Shown here one piece after another: positions 55,365-64,000 of a stretch of 64,000 nt of DNA. The notes below the pieces were generated by a model. It ran no database searches and was not told where the DNA came from. It was given only the letters and a program-made list of their open reading frames with translations. Numbering within the stretch: position 1 is the stretch's first letter; each line of letters starts with the position of its first letter. The translations under genes were made by a program, and so were the position numbers. The DNA comes from DASUGC01 sp035606665 (GTDB lineage Bacteria > Acidobacteriota > Vicinamibacteria > Vicinamibacterales > SCN-69-37). The DNA lies in NCBI GenBank assembly GCA_035606665.1, contig DATNEY010000031.1:30679-94678 (forward strand), read 5' to 3'.

Positions 55365-56073
55365 CAAACGTCGTTACCTGTGGAAACTCGTCCACCTCCG
55401 GCTGTGATGCATTGCCGGAGCGCAAAGACAACACCGTCACGCATCCTGCGGCACGAGCGGCCTTCAATTCACCCGTGACGTCCGACACGAAACAGACGCC
55501 GGCGGGCGATGTCGACAGTGCTCGGGCGATCCGGACGTAACTTTCGGCCATCAGCTTACCGCCCATTCGCGTGTCGAAGAACGCATCGATGTCCGTGGTG
55601 AGATCTCCGTACGGCGTCGACCTGAACAACAGACGTTGGGCGAGCTCACTTCCCGAGGAGTAGATCGCCACCCGCAATCCCGACGCACGCCATCGCCCGA
55701 TCGCACGCGGCACATCCTCCCACACGGCGCCATGAAGCAGGCCCGCGTTGTAGCCGTCCTCCCAGATCAGTCCCTGCAAGTCCTTCAGTCCCGGCGACTT
55801 GCGATCGCGGTCCATGAGCCAGCGGACAAACCCGGAAACGACCTCGGGAGTCATTTCCGAAGATTGATCGGGAAATGACTCCCGAGGTCTTTCCGCCGCA
55901 AGCGTCGAGACGGCCGCCTGCACCTCCGGCGCTTCCCATCGCTCGGCCAGGAATGCATCCAGCCGCGCTCGCGCGAACGGGAACAGGGTGTCGTGAACGA
56001 AGGAAATCGGCGTCGTCGTGCCTTCGATATCGAGGAGGACGACGCGAGCGGATGGTGCGATGTCGGCGATCAC
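55354..56073 (-). CDS. mtnC: acireductone synthase (enolase-phosphatase E1)
   Basis: 239 residues from GTG 56073, which overlaps the mtnD stop (G-T-G-A); the open frame upstream belongs to mtnD in another frame. HAD-type motif I is L-L-D-I-E-G-T-T-T near residue 14, motif II S-S-G-S near 130 and motif III around K-L-M-A-E near 170 with downstream acidic F-V-S-D-V. It enolises and dephosphorylates 2,3-diketo-5-methylthiopentyl-1-phosphate to acireductone. Cytoplasmic. Confidence 0.92.
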   Translation of the reverse strand: MIADIAPSARVVLLDIEGTTTPISFVHDTLFPFARARLDAFLAERWEAPEVQAAVSTLAAERPRESFPDQSSEMTPEVVSGFVRWLMDRDRKSPGLKDLQGLIWEDGYNAGLLHGAVWEDVPRAIGRWRASGLRVAIYSSGSELAQRLLFRSTPYGDLTTDIDAFFDTRMGGKLMAESYVRIARALSTSPAGVCFVSDVTGELKAARAAGCVTVLSLRSGNASQPEVDEFPQVTTFDDL

Positions 56074-56654
56074 ACGCCGCCGCCGGGGGGTGTCCGGGAA
56101 ACCGCCGGCGGAAAGTACGCGGGCCCGAAACACACCGGCTGGAAGTTCTTGTCGACGCCGGTCCCGGTGTAGTGCGGCGTCCAGCCGGACGGATCCTGGA
56201 ACAGGCGGATCGCGCGAATGCGCCGATCGGCGCAGAGGTCGAACCAGTGATGCGTGCCGCGCGGCACGCGAATCAGGTCGCCGGCTTCGACTTCGATCGC
56301 GAACACCGGCCCGGACTGTGGATGAATGTGGAACAGCCCGCGGCCCTCGACGATGAAGCGCACCTCGTCCTCGTCATGCCAGTGCTCGCTGTTGAACTTG
56401 TTGAGCATGACTTCGAGATTCGGCGTGTGCGGGAAAACGTCGATGACGTCTGCCGTCACATAGCCGCCGCTCGCCTTCAGCTCGTCGATCTTGTCTTTGT
56501 ACGCATCGAGGAGCTCGGCGGCTGGCGCGTCCGGCCCGACCGACCGGCCAGGCACCGCACGTTCGTAGGCGATTCCCTGCGACGCAAGGAACGCGGTGAC
56601 GCCTTCCACTCCTTCGATGACGCGCGACTCAGCCGGAACCTTCACAACTGCCAT
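56070..56654 (-). CDS. mtnD: acireductone dioxygenase
   Basis: 194 residues from ATG 56654 (AAAGGAAG upstream); the longer upstream frame runs through mtnB and repeat C and is not used. Cupin metal motif H-W-H-D-E-D-E-V-R-F near residue 100 gives H-x-H and Glu, with a later His in P-R-G-T-H-H-W. It oxidises acireductone to 2-keto-4-methylthiobutyrate and formate (Fe) or off-pathway products (Ni). Confidence 0.92.
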   Translation of the reverse strand: MAVVKVPAESRVIEGVEGVTAFLASQGIAYERAVPGRSVGPDAPAAELLDAYKDKIDELKASGGYVTADVIDVFPHTPNLEVMLNKFNSEHWHDEDEVRFIVEGRGLFHIHPQSGPVFAIEVEAGDLIRVPRGTHHWFDLCADRRIRAIRLFQDPSGWTPHYTGTGVDKNFQPVCFGPAYFPPAVSRTPPGGGV

Positions 56655-56667
56655 GGCTCTTCCTTTC

Positions 56668-56768
56668 TCGGGGGGCTTGGCCCCGCCGGCCCCCCACGCC
56701 GTTCGCTCGCGGGGCCCCGGCACCCCGCTCCGCTCCGGCGGCCCGCTCACTAGCGTTCGCGGGCTCTG
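56668..56768. repeat. dispersed GC-rich element, copy C
   Basis: Lies between mtnB and mtnD. On the minus strand it carries GGAGCGGAGCGGGG, GGGGCCCCGCGAGCGAACG and GGGGCCAAGCCCC, in the same order as copy A at 9979 on the plus strand. Its edge runs into the last codons of mtnB. Confidence 0.65.
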
Positions 56769-57361
56769 CGGCCAACGACCTCGAACAGGAACTCCAGAAT
56801 CTCGACATGCCGCTCGGCCTCGGCGATCGTGCGCCCCCACGTGTAGAGCCCATGACCCGAGAGGAGAACGGCATGCGCCGATGGATTCGCGGCCAGCGTT
56901 TCCCGCAGCCGGCCGGCCAGCCGCGTCATGTCCTGGTCGTTCTCCAGGACGGGGACCCACTCGCGATGCTGGTGGGTCGAAACCCCCTCGAGGCCCTTCA
57001 ACATTTCGTAGCCTTCGATGGGGAGCCCGCCCTGTCCGAGATGTTGCGCTGAAAGGATCGTGCTCCAAACCGAATGGGTGTGCAAGACGGCGCCGGCGCC
57101 GCGCGCACGGACGATTTCCAGGTGCAGCAGCGTCTCAGCCGAAGGCGTGCCTCGGCTCTTCTTCATGACGCGGCCGTTGCCATCGACGCGCAGGAGGTCG
57201 CGCGCCGACAGTCTGCCCTTATGGGCACCGCTTGGTGTTATCAGGAGCTGGAGCGGCCGCTGTGAAACGGCCGCGCTGAAGTTGCCGCTCGTGCCCATGA
57301 CCCAGCCGCGCGTATAAAACGCGCGACCAATACTGACGAGGTGAGATGACGGTGACGCCAC
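56750..57361 (-). CDS. mtnB: methylthioribulose-1-phosphate dehydratase
   Basis: 203 residues from GTG 57361. Class II aldolase fold: G-W-V-M-G-T-S-G-N-F-S near residue 20, the zinc-type H-T-H-S near 95 and G-H-G-L-Y-T-W-G near 170. It dehydrates 5-methylthioribulose 1-phosphate. No good Shine-Dalgarno; the start follows directly on an octamer-repeat hairpin. First of the run mtnB-mtnD-mtnC; mtnA and mtnK are not in the window. Confidence 0.92.
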   Translation of the reverse strand: MASPSSHLVSIGRAFYTRGWVMGTSGNFSAAVSQRPLQLLITPSGAHKGRLSARDLLRVDGNGRVMKKSRGTPSAETLLHLEIVRARGAGAVLHTHSVWSTILSAQHLGQGGLPIEGYEMLKGLEGVSTHQHREWVPVLENDQDMTRLAGRLRETLAANPSAHAVLLSGHGLYTWGRTIAEAERHVEILEFLFEVVGRRARER

Positions 57362-57364
57362 GGG

Positions 57365-57437
57365 AGATTTGGTGATTTGGAGACTTCGCGATCTGGTGAT
57401 TCAAATCACCAGATCGCAAATCGCCAGATCGCCAAAT
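57365..57437. repeat. octamer repeat R4 with perfect hairpin
   Basis: TTTGGTGA-type units followed by TCACCAGA-type units. GCGATCTGGTGATT (57388-57401), CA, AATCACCAGATCGC (57404-57417) is a perfect 14-bp stem. It fills the gap between the TonB-like gene and mtnB. Confidence 0.85.
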
Positions 57438-57438
57438 T

Positions 57439-57831
57439 CTACTCGGTCAGGCTGAATGTCACCGTCACCGTCATGATCACTTCGACCGGCTCGCCATTGA
57501 GAAGCGTCGGCGTGTAGCGCCATTGCATCACCGCGTCGAGCGCGGCCTTGTCGAGGATCGGCACGGGCCGAAGGACCTGCGCCTGCTGCACGGTGCCATC
57601 GGTACCAATGACGGTCTCGATGATCACAATGCCCTGGACGCCGGCGCGCTGGGCTTCCTCGGGATACACCGGCTTCACGTCTTTGATCTTCTTGGGTTCC
57701 TTGATGTCGCCGCCCACGCGCACGGGCGGCCTCTTCGGTCCCTGCTGTTGAATAGCCGACACCGCAGCCGGAGCTGCCACGACCAGCGCGAGCGCGAACA
57801 CCAGAGACATCCGAAGTGCGCGACCAAACAT
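57439..57831 (-). CDS. TonB C-terminal domain protein
   Basis: 130 residues from ATG 57831 (GGAGG 7 nt upstream). The open frame extends upstream through repeat R5, but that part is repeat-encoded. A signal peptide or anchor helix occupies about 1-30. Residues about 45-130 match the TonB_C domain: P-V-Y-P-E-E-A-Q-R-A-G-V-Q-G near 62, and L-D-K-A-A-L-D-A-V with Q-W-R-Y-T-P-T near 105. It probably contacts TonB-dependent receptors or serves as a periplasmic TonB-like partner; without a long Pro linker it is short for an energy transducer. Confidence 0.82.
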   Translation of the reverse strand: MFGRALRMSLVFALALVVAAPAAVSAIQQQGPKRPPVRVGGDIKEPKKIKDVKPVYPEEAQRAGVQGIVIIETVIGTDGTVQQAQVLRPVPILDKAALDAVMQWRYTPTLLNGEPVEVIMTVTVTFSLTE

Positions 57832-57865
57832 AGGGAATCCTCCAGGGGGATTAGACACCGATTTG

Positions 57866-57926
57866 AGAGACTTGGAGATTTGGTGATTTGGTGATTTCAA
57901 ATCACCAAATCACCAGATCGCCAAAT
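57866..57926. repeat. octamer repeat R5 with perfect hairpin
   Basis: TGGTGATTTGGTGATT (57881-57896), TCA, AATCACCAAATCACCA (57900-57915) is a perfect 16-bp stem. Between the HerA-like gene and the TonB-like gene. Confidence 0.85.
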
Positions 57927-59464
57927 TACCGTCGGCCTCCCATAATCCCGCCCAGCACCCCGCGCAGGATCTGGCGGGCAAGACCAGAACCGATCGACCT
58001 TGCGGCGCTTCGCGTGGCGGACTCCAAAACGCCCTCGTGGTGCCCGCCGCGGGGGCCGGTGGATCCGAAGATCAAGTCGCTCAAGGGATTGCCGGCCGGG
58101 GCGGGCGACGCTCCGCCACGACTCGAACCGGGTGCCGGCGTCGCGATCGGCCCCGCGCCGGGCGCCGCTCCGGCCGGGGGGCCGGAGGCGTGCGCGGCCC
58201 TCAGTTTCTCGTACGCGGACTCGCGATCCACGGCCTGGTCATAGGTACCACGGAGCACCGAGCTCTGAATGATGGCGCCGCGTTCGGCCGGCGTGAGTGG
58301 CCCGATGCGGGACTTCGGTGGCAGGAGCCAGGCCCGCTCAACGACGGCCGGCGCGCCCTTCGCGTCCAGAAACGACACGAGCGCCTCCCCGACCGAAAGT
58401 TCGGTGATCGCCCTCTCGGTATCGATCGCCGGGTTCTGCCGCATCGTCTGCGCGGCGGTCCGGACCGCTTTCTGATCGCGCGGCGTGAACGCACGCAGCG
58501 CATGCTGCACGCGATTGCCGAGCTGGCCGAGCACCGTCTCTGGAATGTCGAGTGGATTCTGCGTGACGAAGTAGACGCCGACGCCCTTGGATCGAATCAG
58601 GCGTACGACCTGCTCGATCTTCTCCACGAGCGAATCCGGCGCGTCGTCGAACAGCAGGTGCGCCTCATCGAAGAAGAACACCATCTTCGGCTGCGCGGGG
58701 TCGCCGACTTCAGGGAGCTGTTCGAAGAGCTCGGAGAGCAGCCACAGCAGGAAGCTCGCATAGACCTTCGGCGAATTGATCAACCTGTCTGCCGCGAGAA
58801 CGTTGACGATGCCGCGGCCGTCCGGCGCGGTCTGAATCAGATCGTCGATGTTCAGCATCGGCTCACCGAAGAACTGACTGGCGCCCTGCTCGTCGAGCGT
58901 CGTGAGCCCGCGCTGAATCGCGCCGACCGACGCCGCGGAGATATTGCCGTAATCGGTCCGGAACTTCGCGGCGTTCTCGCCGCAGAATGCCAGCATCGCG
59001 CGCAGGTCCTTGACGTCGAGGATCAGCAGTCCGTTGTCGTCGGCGATCTTGAAGACGAGCGATAGCACGCCGCGCTGCGTGTCATTCAAGCCCAGCAGCC
59101 GGCCGAGCACGAGCGGTCCCATGTCCGAGACGGTGGCCCGCACCGGGTGCCCGCTCGCGCCGAACAGATCCCAGAACACGACGGGCGACGCCGACCAGGC
59201 CGGCTCAACCGCGCCGATGGCCTTCAGCCGCTCGGCCATCTTCGCTGTCAGTGAACCGGCGGCGCCGATGCCGGCGAGGTCTCCCTTCACGTCCGCCATG
59301 AACACGGGCACGCCGATGCGGGAGAACTGCTCGGCGAGCACTTGAAGCGTGACGGTCTTGCCGGTGCCGGTGGCGCCAGTAATCAGGCCGTGTCGATTCG
59401 CGAGTGCCGGAAGCATCGCGAGCTCAGTACCACTCGCGGTGCGCGCCACGGATAGGGGATCCAT
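57926..59464 (-). CDS. HerA/YjgR-like ATPase (DUF853)
   Basis: 512 residues, cytoplasmic. Walker A G-A-T-G-T-G-K-T near residue 31, Walker B F-F-F-D-E-A-H near 263, and R-V-Q-H-A-L-R-A-F-T-P-R near 320 typical of the DUF853 (YjgR) group of HerA-related ATPases. A Gly/Pro/Ala-rich C-terminal stretch (about 435-465) precedes a short conserved tail. The cellular role of YjgR is not established; it is related to DNA translocases. Confidence 0.86.
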   Translation of the reverse strand: MDPLSVARTASGTELAMLPALANRHGLITGATGTGKTVTLQVLAEQFSRIGVPVFMADVKGDLAGIGAAGSLTAKMAERLKAIGAVEPAWSASPVVFWDLFGASGHPVRATVSDMGPLVLGRLLGLNDTQRGVLSLVFKIADDNGLLILDVKDLRAMLAFCGENAAKFRTDYGNISAASVGAIQRGLTTLDEQGASQFFGEPMLNIDDLIQTAPDGRGIVNVLAADRLINSPKVYASFLLWLLSELFEQLPEVGDPAQPKMVFFFDEAHLLFDDAPDSLVEKIEQVVRLIRSKGVGVYFVTQNPLDIPETVLGQLGNRVQHALRAFTPRDQKAVRTAAQTMRQNPAIDTERAITELSVGEALVSFLDAKGAPAVVERAWLLPPKSRIGPLTPAERGAIIQSSVLRGTYDQAVDRESAYEKLRAAHASGPPAGAAPGAGPIATPAPGSSRGGASPAPAGNPLSDLIFGSTGPRGGHHEGVLESATRSAARSIGSGLARQILRGVLGGIMGGRR

Positions 59465-59479
59465 GGCGAAATGTTAGTT

Positions 59480-59517
59480 GAATTTGGTGAGTTGGTGATT
59501 TGGTGATCTGGTGATTG
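59480..59517. repeat. octamer repeat R6 (TTTGGTGA)x4
   Basis: TTTGGTGA, GTTGGTGA, TTTGGTGA, TCTGGTGA: strict period 8 in the gap between the GGDEF gene and the HerA-like gene, both on the minus strand. Confidence 0.85.
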
Positions 59518-59551
59518 GCCGGTCAGCCACTGGAGTTGCCAAATCTGAGTC

Positions 59552-60994
59552 TCACCTCGCGCCGGCGTTCGTCCACTCCTTGATAGGAACGACGCCACGC
59601 CGGCGGACGGAGGCTTTGTGCGCCTTGACGGCGTAGAGAGCGCGATCTGCGGCACTGAGAAGGGTCGTTGCCGTGCTGCCGTCGCGCGGATACACCGCGA
59701 CGCCGGCGCTCGTGGCGAGCTCGGGCTTCACCTTGTCCTCGGCCAGCCGCGTCGTCAGGCGATCGATGACAGCGCGTGCGCCCTCCTCGTCTGATCCAGG
59801 CAGTACCGCAACGAACTCGTCACCGCCGTAGCGCGCGGCCGTGTCGGTGTCGCGCACGCAGGCCTTGAGCGTGTCGGCGAAGCGGCACACCGCGCGGCTG
59901 CCGATCAAATGACCGAGCTCGTCGTTGATCTGTTTGAGCCCGTCCATGTCGCAGAACACGACCGCGAACGTCGAGTCGGTGCGATTGGCCCGCGTGATCT
60001 CTTCAGTCAGCACTTCGACCAGCCGGCGGTAGTTCGGCAGACCGGTCATCGGGTCGGTGACCACCATGTCGCGCAGCTGCGACTCGGCGACCGCGTATTC
60101 GGCGGCGAGGGCGGCGAGCGCCTGGATGAGCACGGACATGACGCTCATGTACGAAACGACCATCATCAGCGAGGCCGTCGGCGTGGCGCTGACGAACGGG
60201 CCGTACCCCGAGAGCGTGCCGAACGTCGCGAGGCCGAGCAGGATCAGGAGACCAAGGCTCGCGGCGCGGCGGCCCAACCGGAATGCGGGCCACAGCAGCA
60301 CGACGAGGCAGGCCATTTCGAGCGGATAGCCGCGGAGCTCCACCGGAACGCCGCAGAAGACCACGAGGCCCACTGCGAGAACGCACACGAACACCGTCGC
60401 GGCTTCGAGCACCTGCGCCCGCTTCCAGCGATCGGTCCGGCCCTGCGCGAACAGCAGAACGAGCGGCGCGGTGAGCACGGTGCCCCCGAACACGCCGAGG
60501 CTCCAGCTCATCCAGATGTTGTTCGCGTCGGCAATCGGCGCGAGACCGAGCAGTGACAGGGTGACGGTCGCGACCATCGAGCTGCAACAGACGGATGTCA
60601 GCGCCGTCAGTCCCGCGAATCTCATGGCGTGCCGCGGCGTCTGCAACGCGTGACGGCCGCCGGCGTACCGGTTCATTAGGTAGGCGGCGAAGAGACCCTC
60701 GGCCGTATTGGCGACGGCAAGGATCGGCACAGCTACGACCGGCCCAAGCACGGACGCATACAGCATCAGCGCAGCCAGCAAGATCACCGGCCATACGCGA
60801 TAGCCCAGGACGAGAAACGCGCCGAGTGCAATTCCCGCGGGAGGAAACAGGACCGTGACGGATGGATTCTGGTACCCGAACGCCAGGCCTGCCTTGCCGG
60901 TGAGGAAATAGGCCGCCGCGAGGAATACGAGGCTGGTCTGCTCGCGGCCCAGCGTGTGGCGGATTCGGCCGATCAGTGAGTGGTCCTTCTTCAT
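59552..60994 (-). CDS. diguanylate cyclase with MASE1-like membrane sensor
   Basis: 480 residues from ATG 60994 (a start at 61030 is possible; neither has a strong ribosome site). Eight to nine hydrophobic segments (about 20-300) with F-L-A-A-A-Y-F-L-T-G near 20 match the MASE1 sensor. The GGDEF domain covers about 315-475: Y-G-G-D-E-F is intact, and R-D-T-D five residues before it is a canonical allosteric I-site (R-x-x-D). It should make cyclic di-GMP and be inhibited by its product. Confidence 0.9.
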   Translation of the reverse strand: MKKDHSLIGRIRHTLGREQTSLVFLAAAYFLTGKAGLAFGYQNPSVTVLFPPAGIALGAFLVLGYRVWPVILLAALMLYASVLGPVVAVPILAVANTAEGLFAAYLMNRYAGGRHALQTPRHAMRFAGLTALTSVCCSSMVATVTLSLLGLAPIADANNIWMSWSLGVFGGTVLTAPLVLLFAQGRTDRWKRAQVLEAATVFVCVLAVGLVVFCGVPVELRGYPLEMACLVVLLWPAFRLGRRAASLGLLILLGLATFGTLSGYGPFVSATPTASLMMVVSYMSVMSVLIQALAALAAEYAVAESQLRDMVVTDPMTGLPNYRRLVEVLTEEITRANRTDSTFAVVFCDMDGLKQINDELGHLIGSRAVCRFADTLKACVRDTDTAARYGGDEFVAVLPGSDEEGARAVIDRLTTRLAEDKVKPELATSAGVAVYPRDGSTATTLLSAADRALYAVKAHKASVRRRGVVPIKEWTNAGAR

Positions 60995-61190
60995 TCCAAC
61001 CGGCACGTGAGGTAGCAGGTTCCATGCCACGAAAGTGGCGTGAAATCGGCCGGATCCGTGGATCTACGTACGCCACGGTGTGCAGTCCGCTTTCGAAACT
61101 GTCAGCGGAAAAAACGCGGGGCTCTCGGGTGCCTCGGAATGGTGGTCCGTGGTTTCGAGATCGTGCGAGGTTGAACGAACCTGAAAGCCG

Positions 61191-62567
61191 CTACTTTGGC
61201 AGTCCGCCCAGTTCCTTATAGAGGATGGCTGACGCGACGATGCCGTTGTGGAAATTGGTCAGGTCGAGGCGCTCGTTTGGCGCGTGGGCATTCTCGTCAG
61301 GCAACCCCACGCCAAAAAGAACCGCCGGCACGCCGAGTTCTTCCTGGAATGTCGAGACAACCGGAATCGACCCGCCTTCGCGACAGAACACGGGCGCCTT
61401 GCCGAAGCCCTGTTCGATCGCACGGCCGGCCGCCTGGACGAACGGATTGTCGTACTCGGTGATCCACGGCTTGCCGCCGTGCATGCGCGTGACCTTGAGC
61501 TCGACCGTCGGGGGCGCGATCTTCCTTACGTAGTCTTCGAAGAGCGCGGCGATGCGATCGGGATGCTGGTCCGGCACGAGGCGCATGCTGACCTTCGCCA
61601 TCGCGACGGCCGGGATGACGGTCTTTGCCCCGTCTCCGGTAAAACCGCTGAGAAGGCCGTTGACCTCGAACGTGGGTCTTGCCCAGACCCGCTCGAGCAC
61701 CGAAAACTCGCGCTCCCCTGCCAGCTTTGGTGCACCGAGATCCTTGCGGTATTTCTTTTCGTTGAACGGCAGCTGCCGCCACGCGGCCCGCTCTGCCTCC
61801 GACAACGGCCGCACGTCGTCGTAGAAACCGGCGATCTTGACGCGACCGCTACGATCCTTCATCTGCGCCAGCAGCTGTGCGAGCACCATCGCGGGATTGG
61901 CGACGGCCCCGCCGAAGACGCCCGAATGCAGGTCGCTCTTCGTGCCCCGGAGATCGATCTGGAAGTACGCAAGCCCCCGCAGCGAATAGCAGATGGACGG
62001 TACGCCGCGATCGAACATTGCGGAGTCCGAGATCACGACCACGTCACACTTTAGAAGCGGCCTGTTCGACCGCACAAAGTCATCAAGGTTGCGGGAACCC
62101 ACTTCCTCCTCGCCTTCGATGACAAGTTTGATGTTGATGGGCAGCGAGCCGCCCTTCTTCAGGTGCGCCTCGATGGCCTTGAAATGCATGAACACCTGGC
62201 CCTTGTCGTCGGCTGCACCGCGGGCGTAAATCTCGCCGTCGCGTACGGTCGCCTCGAACGGTGGTGATTCCCAGAGGTCCACGGGATCCACGGGCTGCAC
62301 ATCGTAGTGGCCGTAGAAGAGCATCGTCGGCGCGGTCGGGCCGGCGTGAAGCCAGTCACCGTAAACGATCGGATTGCCTGGCGTCTCGATCAGGCGCACG
62401 TTCTCGAGCCCGATCCGCTGCATCTCGCCGGAGGTCCACTCCGCGCAGCGCTTCACATCGGCGGTGTGTGCCGGCAACGCGCTGATCGACGGGATGGCCA
62501 GGTAATCCTTGAGCTCCGAGACGTAGCGATCACGATTTGTGTGTATGAAGTCGATGACGGGCAACAT
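61191..62567 (-). CDS. M20-family dipeptidase/aminoacylase
   Basis: 458 residues from ATG 62567, chosen because it matches the family start (M-L-P-V-I-D-F-I) and because TACAAT stands 9 nt upstream. Zinc ligands: Y-G-H-Y-D-V-Q-P near residue 85, Asp in A-R-G-A-A-D-D-K near 118, and G-E-E-E-V-G-S-R near 150 (Glu base). His in the dimerisation-type L-H-S-G-V-F near 210. Cytosolic non-specific dipeptidases have this length and design. Confidence 0.9.
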   Translation of the reverse strand: MLPVIDFIHTNRDRYVSELKDYLAIPSISALPAHTADVKRCAEWTSGEMQRIGLENVRLIETPGNPIVYGDWLHAGPTAPTMLFYGHYDVQPVDPVDLWESPPFEATVRDGEIYARGAADDKGQVFMHFKAIEAHLKKGGSLPINIKLVIEGEEEVGSRNLDDFVRSNRPLLKCDVVVISDSAMFDRGVPSICYSLRGLAYFQIDLRGTKSDLHSGVFGGAVANPAMVLAQLLAQMKDRSGRVKIAGFYDDVRPLSEAERAAWRQLPFNEKKYRKDLGAPKLAGEREFSVLERVWARPTFEVNGLLSGFTGDGAKTVIPAVAMAKVSMRLVPDQHPDRIAALFEDYVRKIAPPTVELKVTRMHGGKPWITEYDNPFVQAAGRAIEQGFGKAPVFCREGGSIPVVSTFQEELGVPAVLFGVGLPDENAHAPNERLDLTNFHNGIVASAILYKELGGLPK

Positions 62568-62687
62568 GGTTTGAAGATTGTAATCGGCGACCGGGGTCCA
62601 AACGTTCCCGATGCGCCTGGATTCCGGACACTTCGTCTGCCGATCGTTCCCCAAAAGGCGCGGCGCGACGACGTTTTAGGCGGATTT

Positions 62688-63011
62688 ATGGCGATTCGCG
62701 GGTACGCGGGCTGGCCTGCCTTTTGCCACTTCCATGCTCGCTTGAAGTCTCGAGTCGCCGCTGACGAATTGTTCACCCAGCTGGACGGCACTCATGTGTC
62801 AGTCGACGGATCCGACTGGCGCGTGGAGGTCTTCAGCGTGATCGACGAGCCTGAGCGCCGATGGCTCCAAATCGCGCTCGATGGCGGCGCTCGTCGCGTG
62901 CTGACGATCCGCCTGAGCCAGACCGAAGGTGCCCGGCAGATTGTTCGGCAGATCTCGACCTGGCTCGTCGACCCGTCTTCCACGCGCAACGTGCTTCAAC
63001 GCGTCGCCTAG
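62688..63011 (+). CDS. small hypothetical protein
   Basis: 107 residues from ATG 62688, with AGGCGG 5 nt upstream. The frame is open further upstream, but that part is antisense to the M20 gene. Strands such as D-G-T-H-V-S-V-D and W-R-V-E-V-F-S-V, a helix with A-R-Q-I-V-R-Q-I-S-T-W-L and no signal peptide suggest a small cytoplasmic alpha/beta protein. Family not recognised. Confidence 0.5.
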   Translation: MAIRGYAGWPAFCHFHARLKSRVAADELFTQLDGTHVSVDGSDWRVEVFSVIDEPERRWLQIALDGGARRVLTIRLSQTEGARQIVRQISTWLVDPSSTRNVLQRVA

Positions 63012-63120
63012 CCACCCCTCACTCACACAATCGAAATCCGCGGCCCACCAATCGAGGGTTCCGCACGGCACTGCACAGTCCTGCACGGTTTTTCTCAAGA
63101 CTTTACGTTATTGCACGTTG

Positions 63121-63135
63121 TGGCACAGCCCTTGC
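63121..63135 (+). promoter_or_regulatory. sigma-54-type promoter
   Basis: TGGCAC, AGCCC, TTGC: exact GG-N10-GC spacing for -24/-12 elements, 56 bp before the next ATG. Several TGCAC-type boxes occur 15-70 bp upstream (about 63062-63116) and could bind an enhancer protein. Strong match to the known consensus, untested. Confidence 0.65.
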
Positions 63136-63191
63136 CCTAGTCACTGCGCGGTGCAGAAGGCACCGAGTTCAGGACGGGGAAGGGTCAGGTC

Positions 63192-64000
<809 letters not shown>

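Noticed and set aside
56655..57068. N-terminal extension of mtnD by 138 codons
   Set aside because: Runs through repeat C and mtnB in another frame; ATG 56654 has a good ribosome site and the normal family start.
57832..57900. N-terminal extension of the TonB-like protein (K-S-P-N-H-Q-I-S-K-S)
   Set aside because: Translation of octamer repeat R5; a GGAGG site marks ATG 57831 instead.
58037..59065. 342-codon plus-strand frame opposite the HerA-like ATPase
   Set aside because: No domain; the Walker motifs are on the minus strand.
62307..62687. Upstream part of the small plus-strand frame ending at 63011
   Set aside because: Antisense to the M20 peptidase; only the part from ATG 62688 lies in free space.

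Overview
The window is high-GC, densely coded DNA with no rRNA, tRNA, CRISPR array, phage or insertion-sequence gene that I could recognise. The gene content points to an Acidobacteriota genome, most likely a Vicinamibacteria-type soil lineage. The signs are an Oar-like TonB-dependent receptor with an N-terminal carboxypeptidase-regulatory domain, two VWFA-related exported proteins of a kind typical of this phylum, many PQQ-type beta-propellers, DUF1080 and DUF1028 proteins, and Gly/Arg/Ala-rich low-complexity blocks in unrelated exported proteins. This assignment is an inference from gene families, not from a marker gene.

Region 1 (about 0-13 kb) is an L-rhamnose utilisation locus. It holds a cytoplasmic sugar-sensing regulator (IclR-like helix-turn-helix fused to a periplasmic-binding-protein domain), an FMN-dependent L-lactate/2-hydroxyacid dehydrogenase, L-rhamnose isomerase (RhaI type), a rhamnulose-1-phosphate aldolase/lactaldehyde dehydrogenase fusion (RhaEW type), rhamnulokinase and an MFS permease. 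Together these can take rhamnose to DHAP plus pyruvate. A VWFA-related protein, a CE1-like esterase and a DUF1080 glycoside-active protein lie among them. A 35-bp palindrome sits just upstream of rhaB.

Region 2 (13-25 kb) has a 1197-residue TonB-dependent receptor, a second CE1-like esterase, a short-chain dehydrogenase, PQQ-like and sorbosone/glucose-dehydrogenase-like proteins (one with a haem c domain) and an AraC-type regulator divergent from a sorbosone dehydrogenase.

Region 3 (25-40 kb) has an Abhydrolase_10 protein, a PPi-type phosphofructokinase, and a minus-strand sugar cluster (cupin phosphomannose-isomerase-like, xylose-isomerase-like TIM barrel, Gfo/Idh/MocA oxidoreductase, VWFA-like). 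Divergent from it are a mutarotase-like protein and a third CE1-like esterase. A three-gene operon follows, with two exported PQQ-like propellers and a small haem c/helix-hairpin-helix protein.

Region 4 (40-53 kb) has two more TonB-dependent receptors, DoxX, a YVTN propeller lipoprotein, serC with a DUF1015 neighbour, an M23 peptidase, an M28 aminopeptidase, a small outer-membrane barrel and an exported amidohydrolase.

Region 5 (53-64 kb) has DUF1028, an alpha/beta hydrolase, a methionine-salvage run mtnB-mtnD-mtnC, a TonB C-terminal protein, a HerA/YjgR-like ATPase, a MASE1-GGDEF cyclase, an M20 peptidase and a Pro-Thr-rich exported protein that runs off the right edge and has a good sigma-54-type promoter. 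Period-8 tandem repeats (unit TTTGGTGA / TCACCAAA) occupy the intergenic gaps of this region at six places.

The most unusual signals are that octamer repeat family, a second dispersed GC-rich element that appears to be translated as the N-terminus of the rhamnulose aldolase, a recurring TANNNT box 5-12 nt upstream of start codons that suggests leaderless transcription, and the haem c-HHH/PQQ operon.
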